This document shows, piece by piece, positions 18,218 to 27,961 of a stretch of DNA of 64,000 bases. Origin of the DNA: Treponema sp. OMZ 838 (GTDB lineage Bacteria > Spirochaetota > Spirochaetia > Treponematales > Treponemataceae); contig NZ_CP009227.1 in NCBI RefSeq assembly GCF_000775995.1, positions 496,001 to 560,000 on the forward strand, given 5' to 3'. The notes under the pieces were generated by a model. It was not told the DNA's origin and searched no databases. It worked only from the letters and a program-made list of their open reading frames with translations. The number at the start of each line of letters is the position of its first letter. Within the stretch, counting starts at the first letter, position 1. The position numbers and the translations under genes are program-made.

Positions 18218-19243
18218 GTGTCTCGAACACGAGGATATAAGAAAACTGAAAACAATATTGTACGATACATCTCAAAAAAGATAAGGAAAGCAGCTGAAGC
18301 GGTTTTGCATTTTTTTCAGCGTATCATTGCCGGCGGTCGGAAAAAACTGACCATTATGATCGTACCCCATTCGCAGAAAAAAGTATTAAACTTTCAAACC
18401 AGTATTTTTAGCTTACTTTTTACACTGATTATCGCGATCGGCTTTTTCTCTTCATTCTTTTGGTTTGCACACAAAACAGCGGCATCGGTACAAGATCTTT
18501 CCGCTACCAAAGAGGAAGCCCGTAAAGCACAGGCAAGCCTGGATGTATTACGGGATGAAACAAATGAGCTTTTAAAAACGGCACGGAATTTTCAAACAGC
18601 GCTTACCACAACGTTTTCTTCACTCGGTTTAAAGACCGCTGCACCGGCAGGACAAACGGCAAACGGCGACTTATCCTTTCTATTTAATATGCATGAAGTT
18701 GCGGAAGGCTCTCTAAAAGAAGCTGCGGAGTTGCAGCAACTGACTTCATATCTTAACGATGCCGTTTTACCGGTACAGGAAATGGGAAAACTCCTTAATA
18801 TGCAGACGACTCTCTTTTCCGATATTCCGAGTCTCTGGCCGATTAAAGGCGGCATCGGGCATATTTCGATGGCGTTCGGTCAAAACCGGCATCCTTTTAC
18901 CGGTCAGTGGTATATTCATAAAGGTATCGACCTTTCAACTTATCGTTCGGGAGACCCGATCGTGGCGACTGCCGACGGACAGGTTGTTACCGTAGAGTTC
19001 GACCCCGGCTGGGGAAATTATATCATTATTAAGCATAAACACGGTTTCTACACCCGCTATGCACATATGCAGTCTTACCGCGTTACCAGAGGCGAGTATG
19101 TACAGCAGGGACAAACCATCGGATATATCGGAACAACCGGTATTTCGACCGGGCCGCACTTACATTATGAAGTACATATCGGTTCCGATGTTGTAGACCC
19201 GATTAAATATCTTAATATAAAAGCTTCCAATACAAAGCAATAG
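18218..19243 (+). CDS. membrane-anchored M23 peptidase
   Basis: The 341-residue protein starts at GTG, with AGAGGGG upstream. It has a basic cytoplasmic tail, one membrane segment (about 65-88, FSLLFTLIIAIGFFSSFFWF), a coiled coil (about 92-130) and an M23 domain (about 220-335) with HKGIDLST and HLHYEVH as zinc ligands and GTTGISTGPHLHYE. It is expected to cut peptidoglycan peptides from the periplasmic side. The bactofilin gene follows 2 nt later. Bactofilin-M23 pairs shape cells in several bacteria, including Helicobacter CcmA with Csd proteins. Confidence 0.92.
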   Translation: MSRTRGYKKTENNIVRYISKKIRKAAEAVLHFFQRIIAGGRKKLTIMIVPHSQKKVLNFQTSIFSLLFTLIIAIGFFSSFFWFAHKTAASVQDLSATKEEARKAQASLDVLRDETNELLKTARNFQTALTTTFSSLGLKTAAPAGQTANGDLSFLFNMHEVAEGSLKEAAELQQLTSYLNDAVLPVQEMGKLLNMQTTLFSDIPSLWPIKGGIGHISMAFGQNRHPFTGQWYIHKGIDLSTYRSGDPIVATADGQVVTVEFDPGWGNYIIIKHKHGFYTRYAHMQSYRVTRGEYVQQGQTIGYIGTTGISTGPHLHYEVHIGSDVVDPIKYLNIKASNTKQ

Positions 19244-19245
19244 CT

Positions 19246-19671
19246 ATGGCAAAAAAAAACTTTATCGATGACATTTCGGTCAATACCATTATAGGACCGG
19301 GAGCACTGATATCGGGAAACGTAACGGTTTCCGGATTTTTACGGATAGACGGTGATATCGATGGTAATGTGCAAACCCAAGGACGTGTCATTATCGGAGA
19401 AGACGCCCGGATACGGGGAAATATTAGGGCAGCTTCGGTTAGCGTCGGAGGAATTGTACAAGGCGATATTATTGCGCCGGATTATGTTGTCATTCTTTCA
19501 TCGGGTATGGTTATCGGATCGGTTCTAACAAAAAAGTTGCGGGTTGATGATGATGTCATTCTACACGGATTCTGCTCTGCTACCGGCGATCAAACCGGTT
19601 TTGAGGAAGCGGAAAAGAAATATTCAAACCGGCAAGCACTCCACTCCTCCACTTTTTCTTACTCAAAATAG
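19246..19671 (+). CDS. bactofilin (polymer-forming cytoskeletal protein)
   Basis: The 141-residue protein carries the DUF583/bactofilin beta-helix at about 10-115, with repeats such as ISGNVTVSGFLRIDGDIDGNV, RVIIGEDARIRGNI and SVGGIVQGDI. Short unstructured ends flank it, as in other bactofilins. These proteins form non-polar filaments that scaffold wall enzymes. The immediately preceding M23 gene is the natural client. In a spirochete this pair could help set helical shape or interact with the periplasmic flagella, which is inference. Confidence 0.93.
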   Translation: MAKKNFIDDISVNTIIGPGALISGNVTVSGFLRIDGDIDGNVQTQGRVIIGEDARIRGNIRAASVSVGGIVQGDIIAPDYVVILSSGMVIGSVLTKKLRVDDDVILHGFCSATGDQTGFEEAEKKYSNRQALHSSTFSYSK

Positions 19672-19680
19672 AGGAGAAAA

Positions 19681-20207
19681 ATGGGAAATCAAATAGAAAG
19701 TTCAAATTATGCAGTGGGAGTAACCGTTCAACCGTCCTTACACCCCCCAACGGCACAATCCGAAAAAGACAAAAAAAACCGAATAAATTTAAAGAGATGC
19801 TGAGAAGCGTCTTACCCCAAACTCAGCCGGGAAATGAAGCCGATATAATCGAGCAGCTGAGCAAATTACCGCCGGAAGAAGCGGTCGCTCTATTGCAAGA
19901 TGAAGTACGGTCTGCAGGGGATACATTACGGACACGCCAAAATCCTGAAACGATTTTGCAGTACAAGCAGGCTGTTAAAAACTTTATCAGCTATGTCGCG
20001 CGTGAAGCATATACGGTTACAACACGGACTCATTTACGGCGTGATAAGACCAATCATTTAAGACCGCGTTCTTTTACCCAAATTGTTATTATCAATGAAA
20101 AGCTTGACAAATTTGCAGGCGAGTTACTCTGCGACCAAAAAAGTCAACTTTTTATTCTTGAACGGTTAGAGGAAATATACGGCCTAATTATAGATTTGAT
20201 TACATAA
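19681..20207 (+). pseudogene. YaaR-like (DUF327) protein, frameshifted in an A8 tract
   Basis: An ATG at 19681, preceded by AGAGGAG, opens a frame that stops at 19801. The rest of the protein continues in another frame to 20207. Adding one A to the A8 run at 19771-19778 joins them as DKKKPNKFKEMLRSVLP. The resulting product of about 175 residues resembles YaaR/DUF327 proteins (helical, ending ...KLDKFAGELL...LLERLEEIYGLIIDLI). It is followed by a PSP1-domain gene, and yaaR and the PSP1 gene yaaT are near neighbours in Bacillus. An internal ATG at 19797 could give a shortened protein. It may be a sequencing error or a slippage-dependent gene. Confidence 0.65.
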
Positions 20208-20219
20208 TAGGAGTCAGAA

Positions 20220-21149
20220 ATGGATATTGAATTTGTAGAAACATATACCGAATACGAAGAAATAGATGATTTAAGCGCTTTGGAAGATAATGATGAACCA
20301 CAAGCGGAAGAACCTATACAAGAAGGTGCTTTCCCTCAACCGCTCTATCAGTTAAAGCTCGAATATTCACAAGAGACTTTTTATGCAACAACGACGGAAT
20401 TAAATCTGCAAAGCGGAGATTATGTCATTAGTCCCACACGTTACGGAGACGACATGGCTCGTGTAATGGGTTTGGTACAGCATCCGATCAGAGTAGCAAT
20501 TAAGGATATCGTTACCGTCAGTCGGAAAGCAACGGAGGAAGACTTTCGCCGTGCGGAAGAAAATATCGAAAAAGAGAAAACGGCAAGCGCTCTTTTTAAA
20601 GAAAAGGTTATCGCCCACAAGCTGGATATGAAGCTGATTGACTGTCACTACTTACTCGAAGATCCTAAAGTTATCTTCTTTTTTACGGCAGACACCCGTA
20701 TTGACTTTCGTAAGCTGGTTAAAGACTTAGTTGCCATTCTGCGTCTCCGTATTGAGCTTCGGCAAATCGGTGTCCGCGATGAATCGAGAATAGCAGGCGG
20801 TATCGGTTGCTGCGGCCGGCCGTTTTGCTGCCATGCCGTAACCGACAAGCTGAGACCGGTATCTATCAAGATGGCAAAGGAACAAAACCTGTCGTTAAAT
20901 TCGCTCAAAATTTCGGGGCAATGCGGACGTCTGCTCTGTTGCCTGTCGTATGAGTATGATTGGTATGTGGAAACTCGCAAAAAACTACCCTCAATCGGTA
21001 CCAGCCTCTACTACGATAATACGCTCTTCCGCATCAGCGAAATAAATCTGATTACCGGTATTATTGCGCTTGCGGGAGAAGACGGACGGGTTATTTCCAT
21101 GCCTGCCCAGCGTTTTTCTCAGCAGCACGGAAAATGGAAAATTAATTAG
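20220..21149 (+). CDS. PSP1 C-terminal-domain protein (RicT/YaaT-like)
   Basis: The 309-residue protein has an acidic N-terminal tail (about 1-40) and a PSP1 domain with the conserved segments GDYVISPTRYGDDMARV, RIELRQIGVRDESRIAGGIGCCGRPFCC and ISGQCGRLLCCLSYEYDWY. The cysteines at about 198-203 and 235-242 match those that bind an Fe-S cluster in the RicT family. In Bacillus, RicT works in the Y-complex that affects RNase Y and mRNA maturation. That role is inferred by family only. It follows the yaaR-like gene by 12 nt. Confidence 0.85.
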   Translation: MDIEFVETYTEYEEIDDLSALEDNDEPQAEEPIQEGAFPQPLYQLKLEYSQETFYATTTELNLQSGDYVISPTRYGDDMARVMGLVQHPIRVAIKDIVTVSRKATEEDFRRAEENIEKEKTASALFKEKVIAHKLDMKLIDCHYLLEDPKVIFFFTADTRIDFRKLVKDLVAILRLRIELRQIGVRDESRIAGGIGCCGRPFCCHAVTDKLRPVSIKMAKEQNLSLNSLKISGQCGRLLCCLSYEYDWYVETRKKLPSIGTSLYYDNTLFRISEINLITGIIALAGEDGRVISMPAQRFSQQHGKWKIN

Positions 21150-21270
21150 CAAAGAGCTTCTACTTCCGCCTGTTCCGAAGCAGTACTGTTGATAATTATT
21201 TTTGTAAGAGACACCTTTTTAGTTGATGATGTTAATAGGGAATTTCACCGCCAAGGCGTAGGGGACGCTG

Positions 21271-21304
21271 TTGGGCAGTTGTACATCCCTGTACAACTGC
21301 CCAA
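21271..21304. repeat. 34-nt hairpin with ATCCCT loop (H1)
   Basis: TTGGGCAGTTGTAC (21271-21284) and its perfect complement (21291-21304) enclose ATCCCT. It sits alone in the gap between convergent genes and has no T-run, so it is not a classic terminator. Four other 34-nt hairpins with the same geometry and loop lie at 30361, 31285, 31449 and 31612. Confidence 0.9.
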
Positions 21305-21356
21305 CCTTCGGTTGCGTTAATTACCGATTATTCCCCATCGCTTTTTCCCCGTTTAA

Positions 21357-24300
21357 TTAAGGTATTGCAGAAAACTTATTCGCCGTTGTTCCCATAGAGT
21401 TCGCAGCATTCTGATAGTTTGTAAGCTCAGTCGAAGGCACCTTTATCCCCCCGTTCGGCAAGGCGTCGCAGCCGATAAAAGCGCCGTTAAAATTGCCGGG
21501 GGCATAAGAGCAATTCATTTTTATGCTTTGTAATTTTTTACAGTTTTGAAAACAACTTGTCATATCATAAACCCCTGCAGGAATATTGAGAGCTGTAGTT
21601 AAACTTCTACAGAAACGAAAACATTCCTTCATACCCGTAACGCTTGCAGGAATATCGGGAACTGTAGTTAAATTTTCACAGCGGTAAAAACAAGCTCGCA
21701 TATCCGTAACGCCGGAAGGAAAGTTTTCCAAAGAAACAAGGTTTGTACACTTAACAAAACAACAGCCCATATCGGTAAGACCTGAAATACTGTTAGGCAG
21801 TTTAAGCGCAACTTTTTTAGAGGAGTTATTGTTTAGCAGAGCTCCGAGTGGTCCTGGATTCGGGGGGGACCCGTATGTACCCTTTAAGGCCGCTGCGGAC
21901 ATACCGGTTACTTCGATATAATTTACTTCGTTTTCCGAAGCATTGGCAAGGAAGGCTGCCAACTTACCGTATGGTACTTCCGTATATCTGCCCTGTTTGA
22001 GACAGCCGTTTCCGTCGACCGTCCACGGCTGTGCGGGAGAGGTTTGCGGCGTTACGGCAAACTTATATGTCTCGTTCGCAAGGGTTACGCCCGTGCCGGC
22101 TGTAAGCACTTGTGTGGTCGTATTGTAGGCGGCAGGCGTGATGCGTGCAGCGATTCCGCCTTCGGGGCTGAGGGTGTCTGCAACGGTTATCTTTGCATCG
22201 GAGTTTAAATACACGTCGTTGGATCTCTTCATGCCCGAGGGTACTTCTGAGGACGGTGTGATAACGGCGCTGTCTTTCATTGTAAATGTTGCGGTCGAGC
22301 CGGCTGCATACACGCCGCCGCCATAAAAGGACGGGGATCCGCTAATATCAGAATCGGAACTTTCCGCAGTACAGCCGGTAATGCTGCTGCCGCTCATATT
22401 AAACGTTGAGTTCTCCATGTACACGCCGCCGCCTCGAGACTCTGGGGTGCCTGCATTGTCGTTAATTACCGCTTTACAGCCGGTAATGCTGCCGCCTGTC
22501 ATATTAAATGTTGCTCCGTTTTTTACGCATACACCGCCGCCGGATGGAGAACCGCTAAGTCCCCCCGATGCTGCTTTACAGCCGGTAATGCTGCCGCCTT
22601 GCATTATAAAGTTTGCCGTGCCGGTGCTGCCATGCGCCACTTCAACGCACACACCGCCGCCGTCGACAAAGTAGGCAGAGCTTACCTTACAACCGGAAAT
22701 GGTTCCGCCTTCCATTGTAAATGAAGCGGTGCCTCCGTCACGGGCACTGATATAAACTCCTCCGCCGGAGACACTTGCTTCGCTGCCTGAAATTTCGGCT
22801 CCGGTTTTCATTGTGAGCGTGCCGTTTTCAAGGTAGATACTGCCGCCGTAAGAGGAAGCAAGCTCCGTTGTTTTATTGTTTTTAAGCGAACCGTTTAACG
22901 TGCAGTTTCCGCCTTCCATGTATACGCCGCCGCCGTTCTTTGCTTTGTTGCCCTCAAGGGTGCAGCCGTTTAGGGCGACGGTTGAACCTTTTATAAATAC
23001 TGCACCGCCGAAGCCGTTGTCGCTGTCGGTACCGGTCGCTTTGTTTGCGTCAGCTCCCGTGCCGCCGATGGTACCCCCGCTGATGGTTACGTTGGACGAG
23101 GTGCTGCCGTCCTTTTCTGCACAGATTGCGCCGCCGGACTTTGCCTCGTTGCCCTTGAGGGTGCAGCCGTTTATATTGACGGTGGCACCCTTTGCGTAGA
23201 TGGCACCGCCTGTGCCTGCTTCTCCCGTACCGTCAGCTATTCCGCCGGTAAGCGTCAGGTTTTGGATGGTGAGCGTTTTACCGCTTTCTACCTTAAAGAT
23301 GCGGTGCTTCGGTTTGCCGCCGGTGTTTTTGTTTGCATCCAGTATGCCTATAGAAGTCTCGCTTTCTCCTTTTATTGTGAGGTTTTTGTTGATGGTGATG
23401 TCGCCCCAGTTGCCGGTAACGGTTGAGGTATTGGCTGTCGCTTGCACGGTTCCCCTTATGAAGATAGTTTCGCCTGCTGCCGCATTGTCAACGGCATCTT
23501 TCAGCGCCTTCCATGCCGAATTCGGGTATTTTGTGCCGTCTACAATGCCCATCAGCTTACCGGCGGCATCTACTTCCCAATACAGTATCTTACCGTCGCT
23601 CAATGTTTGCGGCGTTACCGTAAACTTGGTGTAATTTTGCGGTGTACCGTCTGTTATATCGCCGTCAAGCACCTGCGTGGTCGGCAGGTATTTGTCGTTC
23701 GGCACCGTAATGCGCGCTACGGGGGGTGTGCCGGTCAAAGCCCCGTTAAGTTTTATCTTTGCAGTGGCGGTTGTATCTGCGGCCAAATAAACGTCGTTTT
23801 TATGAGCTTCTGCAGAAGGGGTAACGGTTGCAGAACCTTCCATCTCAAATGTTCCCTTGGCTACATACACGCCGCCGCCTTCGGCCGTTGCCGTATTGGA
23901 AGTAAAATCGGTGTTTTTCATAACCAGATTCGACCAGTTTACATAAACACCTCCCCCGTTTTGCGCTTTATTTTCGGTTACACTGCTGTTTTCCAGTATG
24001 AGTTTTCCACAAACATTGCCACTACTCGAAGTGCGAAGTAATATACCGCCGCCGATAGTTGTAGATTCGTTTTTGGTAACAGTACAGTTTTTTAAAGTAA
24101 TTGCATTGTTTGGGCCGTATGTTGCAAACACCATACCTGCTCCGCCTGCTGCACTGGTGCTGGTCAGTTTGTTTTTATGTAGAGTAACACGCGTTAAAAC
24201 AACGGAATCGGCGGTTGTTGTTGCATTATGGTTTCCATACAAACAAAGCCCTGCTGCAGAAGATCCTGCGTCATTGTTTTTGATCATGACATCGGTTATC

Positions 24301-27140
24301 TTCACATTCATAAGGCAGTCCGATCCTTGAATAGACACTCCTCCGCCAAGCCCATAAGTAGTATCTAAGGCTTTACAGCTCGCAACCTCCGTATTTGCTA
24401 TTACCAGTTTACGCTCATCGGTAGAAGTTGTACCAAACATGTTGCAATAAATGCCTCCGCCGCTATATTTTGCTTCACAGTTCGTAATAAGTACATTGCG
24501 TATTTCAAGCTCACCTTTCGAATAAATAGCGCCGCCTTTTCCGTTGGGATTAGAAGAGCCGCCGGGATCTGTTTCGTTATTTTTGCCGTTTTTCAGCGTC
24601 AGGTTTTCCAGCGTGAGCGTTTTGCCGTTTGCAACATTAAAGATGCGGTGTTTCGCTGTGGGGGCATTGGGATCGGTCGTAGTACTGTTTGCGTTCAGAA
24701 TGTCCGAACCCGCTCCGGTTTTGCCCTTTATCGTAAGGTTTTTGTCGATGACGATTTCGCCCCAATTGGCATCTACACCTGCGGTGCCTTCGTTCGTCGC
24801 TTTAATTTCGCCGTTGATGGTGATGGTGCTGCCTTCGGGGAGTACTTGCACGGCTTCTTTGAGTTTTTGCCATGCACCGGAACCGCTGTTTATGGTTGTG
24901 GGTATTGCCTGCAACGTTCCGTCGCTCTTTATTTTCCATAGGTTCGTTGCAAATACAGGCTGTGTTACGCTGAACTTGGTGTAGTTTGGCGGTGTACCGG
25001 ACCCTATACTGCCGCCGCCAAGCACCTCATCCCCGTCGTTGTAGTGTTCGGGCGTAATGCGGGCAACAATAGGCTCAGGACTCTGCAAAGCGTCGTCCAG
25101 CTTGATTTTGGCGCCGTCTGCAAGATACACATCGTTTTTGCCCGGCGTGTTTATGTCGCTTCCCGTTGACGGGGTAATGACTGTCTTACCGTACAGCCAA
25201 AGCGAGCATCCGGTTTCGACGCAAACCGCCCCGCCTTTTCCGTCGGCGGCATAGCCGCCTGTAAGCTTTATATTACTCAGCGTAAGCTCCGTGTCGCTGT
25301 CACTTATTTTAAGGATGCGCCCAAGACTGCCTGCGTTGACGGTGCGGACGGTGCCGAATGGCGAACCTGACAGCATCAGATCTTTGCCGCCCGTTACCGC
25401 TATTTCGGTATCGGCGGAGGAAGCGTTCAGGTCGCCGCCGATTTTAATATCTATGTTGCTGCTGTAATCATACTGCCCCGGTCCCGTACCCTTCTCGGGA
25501 GCGTTTTTTACAACGTTTTTAAGCTCGCTATAGGTGTTTAGGGTGGCAATCCCCTTAATATGTACGGTAGTGTGCGGCCCTGCTATTCCGCCCCTTACAG
25601 CCCATACTTCAAGTGTGTGTTCTGTACCGCCGGTTACCGTTATTTCCGCCGGCGCCGATGGCGACTGTTCGCTGCCGCTGTCCAGCTTATACTTTACCGC
25701 AGTTCCTGCGGACGCACTCAGTTCAAGCTTGAAGTTTGATGAGGGGGCGGTGTAAATAAGCAGCGCTTTTGAGGAGTTGTTATACTGTCCCTCATCGGGT
25801 ATGATGTCTTCCGTAACATAGGCTTTAGTGCCTGCACTGATGCAGTGCAAATTATTATCACCGGAGCTAAAATCCTGCTTCAGTTTAAGGACGGGAATTT
25901 CCTGCCGTACCAGTTTTATAAAAAAGTCTTTTGTGTCGCTGTCGTCGTAGCCGCTTAACTGCGCTTTCAGACTGATTTTGTAGAGCACTTCGGTTCCGCT
26001 TGCGGCGAGTGCCGGCAAGTTTATGGTAACGGGTGTTGTGCCGCTTACCGTTCCGCCGCTTATCGGTATCCAAGCGCCGCCGCTTTGCTTATAGACGGTT
26101 CCCGTTATGGCGGTTCCGGTGAATGCAGCTTTTGCCGTCAATGTTTTGCCCTTTATGCCGGGGATTCCTTTTGGATTGCTGTCCGATGTTCCCGTTATTT
26201 CGGTCGAACCGTCAAACAATTGCACATTAGCAAGCTTATTTTTTTGGGTGCTTGCCCGTATCACTTCGGAACTTAAGCCTTGTTCGTCTTTTATGCACAC
26301 CTCGTATGCTTTTTCAGGGCCGCCGACTTTTACATCGGTCTTTAAGCGGAGAAGCCCGTTCCCTGTAGGAAGTTCGGGATCGGTCGGTTTAAGTTTTTGT
26401 ACCGCATCTGCCGCTAAAAGGTTTCCGTCCGGTGTAAAATCAGAACCTGTTACGTTCAAAGTAATAGGAGGACGTGATACGCCGCCTGCCGTAATGTTCA
26501 TTGTGTTGATGTCTTTATGGACACTCTGACTGTCTATCATTTTATCCATGTCTTTTACGCGGAATATAAGCACATAAAAATGATTGCCGTCCGAATCAGC
26601 CGTTGCCGTTTTTCCGATTCCGGCGTACTCCAACGTAGGGGCGGTGTCAACTTTTAAATTTAAGCTAAACTTGCTACGGAATACTCTGGGATCATCAGTG
26701 ATGAAGGTAATTTCAGGACTAATGTTACCGTTACCCCACTCGTGCGCTTTCAAAAAGGTCGATTTGTATTTAAGTTCCAGTTTATCGTTTGCGGTTTGTG
26801 TTAAAGTGTAGTCCGTATTATAATTCGGCGGCGATGAAAGACCGGGAAATGTGATAACCTTTCCTGCATAGGAAGAAGAGGAGTCAGGCATAACGAGCTG
26901 AAAGTTTTTCGGATTACGCAGGTTAATCGTAACCGTTACATCGCTTGTTGATGGTATACACAGAACACCGTCTTTATTTGTTGGGTACGGCTTTTGAAGC
27001 TGATCAATGCTATAGCCTGTTGCAGAAACCTCCGCCGCCCAATAACTCAAATATGTATCTATATTCGAGGTAAACTGCTCACAAGAGGTACATAAAAAAG
27101 TGAAAAAAATTCCAGTTAAAAGGGTAAAAACTTTGCGCAT
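21357..27140 (-). CDS. giant mosaic surface lipoprotein with beta-helix repeats and a DUF285-like tail
   Basis: The 1927-residue protein has the signal and lipobox LLTGIFFTFLCTSC, so it should be lipidated at Cys20. Residues about 30-500 hold beta-sandwich-like domains. Three related blocks follow near 533, 755 and 1215, each with a TITING/TIFIRG strand set, a KHRIF...GKTLTL(E/Q)NLTL motif and a parallel beta-helix with roughly 18 GG(G/A)-(I/V)-x motifs (GGGVYVNW, GGAIYAKG, GGGVYMENS), similar to chlamydial Pmp and other adhesin helices. The last 130 residues carry leucine-rich repeats of DUF285/BspA type (VTDMRACFYRCENLTTVPDIP). Surface adhesion is the likely role. It has its own strong ribosome-binding site (CGGAGGAACGT) and no obvious partner gene. 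Confidence 0.8.
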   Translation of the reverse strand: MRKVFTLLTGIFFTFLCTSCEQFTSNIDTYLSYWAAEVSATGYSIDQLQKPYPTNKDGVLCIPSTSDVTVTINLRNPKNFQLVMPDSSSSYAGKVITFPGLSSPPNYNTDYTLTQTANDKLELKYKSTFLKAHEWGNGNISPEITFITDDPRVFRSKFSLNLKVDTAPTLEYAGIGKTATADSDGNHFYVLIFRVKDMDKMIDSQSVHKDINTMNITAGGVSRPPITLNVTGSDFTPDGNLLAADAVQKLKPTDPELPTGNGLLRLKTDVKVGGPEKAYEVCIKDEQGLSSEVIRASTQKNKLANVQLFDGSTEITGTSDSNPKGIPGIKGKTLTAKAAFTGTAITGTVYKQSGGAWIPISGGTVSGTTPVTINLPALAASGTEVLYKISLKAQLSGYDDSDTKDFFIKLVRQEIPVLKLKQDFSSGDNNLHCISAGTKAYVTEDIIPDEGQYNNSSKALLIYTAPSSNFKLELSASAGTAVKYKLDSGSEQSPSAPAEITVTGGTEHTLEVWAVRGGIAGPHTTVHIKGIATLNTYSELKNVVKNAPEKGTGPGQYDYSSNIDIKIGGDLNASSADTEIAVTGGKDLMLSGSPFGTVRTVNAGSLGRILKISDSDTELTLSNIKLTGGYAADGKGGAVCVETGCSLWLYGKTVITPSTGSDINTPGKNDVYLADGAKIKLDDALQSPEPIVARITPEHYNDGDEVLGGGSIGSGTPPNYTKFSVTQPVFATNLWKIKSDGTLQAIPTTINSGSGAWQKLKEAVQVLPEGSTITINGEIKATNEGTAGVDANWGEIVIDKNLTIKGKTGAGSDILNANSTTTDPNAPTAKHRIFNVANGKTLTLENLTLKNGKNNETDPGGSSNPNGKGGAIYSKGELEIRNVLITNCEAKYSGGGIYCNMFGTTSTDERKLVIANTEVASCKALDTTYGLGGGVSIQGSDCLMNVKITDVMIKNNDAGSSAAGLCLYGNHNATTTADSVVLTRVTLHKNKLTSTSAAGGAGMVFATYGPNNAITLKNCTVTKNESTTIGGGILLRTSSSGNVCGKLILENSSVTENKAQNGGGVYVNWSNLVMKNTDFTSNTATAEGGGVYVAKGTFEMEGSATVTPSAEAHKNDVYLAADTTATAKIKLNGALTGTPPVARITVPNDKYLPTTQVLDGDITDGTPQNYTKFTVTPQTLSDGKILYWEVDAAGKLMGIVDGTKYPNSAWKALKDAVDNAAAGETIFIRGTVQATANTSTVTGNWGDITINKNLTIKGESETSIGILDANKNTGGKPKHRIFKVESGKTLTIQNLTLTGGIADGTGEAGTGGAIYAKGATVNINGCTLKGNEAKSGGAICAEKDGSTSSNVTISGGTIGGTGADANKATGTDSDNGFGGAVFIKGSTVALNGCTLEGNKAKNGGGVYMEGGNCTLNGSLKNNKTTELASSYGGSIYLENGTLTMKTGAEISGSEASVSGGGVYISARDGGTASFTMEGGTISGCKVSSAYFVDGGGVCVEVAHGSTGTANFIMQGGSITGCKAASGGLSGSPSGGGVCVKNGATFNMTGGSITGCKAVINDNAGTPESRGGGVYMENSTFNMSGSSITGCTAESSDSDISGSPSFYGGGVYAAGSTATFTMKDSAVITPSSEVPSGMKRSNDVYLNSDAKITVADTLSPEGGIAARITPAAYNTTTQVLTAGTGVTLANETYKFAVTPQTSPAQPWTVDGNGCLKQGRYTEVPYGKLAAFLANASENEVNYIEVTGMSAAALKGTYGSPPNPGPLGALLNNNSSKKVALKLPNSISGLTDMGCCFVKCTNLVSLENFPSGVTDMRACFYRCENLTTVPDIPASVTGMKECFRFCRSLTTALNIPAGVYDMTSCFQNCKKLQSIKMNCSYAPGNFNGAFIGCDALPNGGIKVPSTELTNYQNAANSMGTTANKFSAIP

Positions 27141-27243
27141 ACGTTCCTCCGTTTTGAGGATGAGGGATTGTTAAAACTGATAATAACCATTAACGAGATT
27201 ATCTTTAGGGAAATAGCACAAAGTTCTAATATATCTCTCTCCT

Positions 27244-27693
27244 CTATTTAATAAGACGGTCGTAAGAGTTTTGAACCCTTTGGGTTTTAGAGACCTTATC
27301 TTCCGGAGTCGGAGCCTTATCCAACTTATTCAGATACGCATAGAGCTTATCTGCCGTATCCTGACTGATTGCATGTTCCATTTCGCACGCTTCATGATCA
27401 GCGATTTCTGCGTCCACACCCAATATATCGGTTAAGAACTTATACAGTGTGTTATGCCGTTCGCGAACGTTTTTTGCAACGGCACAGCCCTTTTCGGTGA
27501 GACGCACCAACCCATAAGGCTCATGTTCAACAAAACCCGCCTCTTTTAACAGACCAAGGCGTTTATTTACACTTGCTCTCGAAACCATCAATAAATTAGC
27601 GATATCAATTGAACGGACAGCTTCGGTACCGTGTGATAAATCATAAATAACTTCCAAATAATCTTCTTGCGAAGCAGAAACTCTTGCTATCAT
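27244..27693 (-). CDS. DtxR/MntR-family metal-dependent repressor (TroR-like)
   Basis: The product has 149 residues from the ATG at 27693; a GTG at 27717 would add 8 residues. The N-terminal winged helix has RSIDIANLLMVSRASVNKRLGLL as recognition region. The dimer/metal domain has the DtxR signature ACEMEHAIS, giving Cys, Glu and His ligands, while SQEDYLEVIY puts Asp where DtxR has Met10, as MntR does. There is no SH3-like third domain, so the size is MntR/TroR-like. It probably senses Mn or Fe and represses metal transport genes; no such genes are adjacent, though a broken iron transporter lies at 48.6-50.7 kb. Confidence 0.87.
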   Translation of the reverse strand: MIARVSASQEDYLEVIYDLSHGTEAVRSIDIANLLMVSRASVNKRLGLLKEAGFVEHEPYGLVRLTEKGCAVAKNVRERHNTLYKFLTDILGVDAEIADHEACEMEHAISQDTADKLYAYLNKLDKAPTPEDKVSKTQRVQNSYDRLIK

Positions 27694-27790
27694 ACGCTCA
27701 TTATATACCCCTTTCACCTCGTTTGCAAGTTTTAATTTTCCCGATACCGACTTTCAGTAGCGGCACGGATGAAAAGATGCTCTCCGTAAG

Positions 27791-27961
27791 CCTTTTGAAA
27801 TAGACGCAGTAGATGCACCGTATATCTTTGAACCAACGCTTTTGAAAATAGTGATACCGGATACAAGGCGCGAACAAAAATAAAGCGGAGGCGTACTTGT
27901 TGTACGTCGAGCATTTATTTTTGTGCAGCAACGCCGTAGACGGTATGCATATTTTCAAAAG
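27791..27961. repeat. type-2 element, copy C, with an extra fragment
   Basis: The full copy runs 27839-27961 in the opposite orientation to copy A: CTTTTGAAAATA at 27839-27850 and TATTTTCAAAAG at 27950-27961, with AAAATAAAGCGGAGG and GAGCATTTATTTT as inner arms. To its left, 27791-27837 contains CCTTTTGAAATA and GACGCAGTAGATGCACCG, the complement of part of copies A and E, so it is a partial second copy. The right end runs into the aroDE promoter. Confidence 0.8.

Noticed and set aside
21943-26811. Several long plus-strand open frames opposite the giant lipoprotein
   Set aside because: They are Pro-, Val- and Ser-rich mirror translations of a repetitive gene, have no ribosome-binding sites and break up irregularly. 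The minus-strand protein has signal peptide, lipobox and domain structure.
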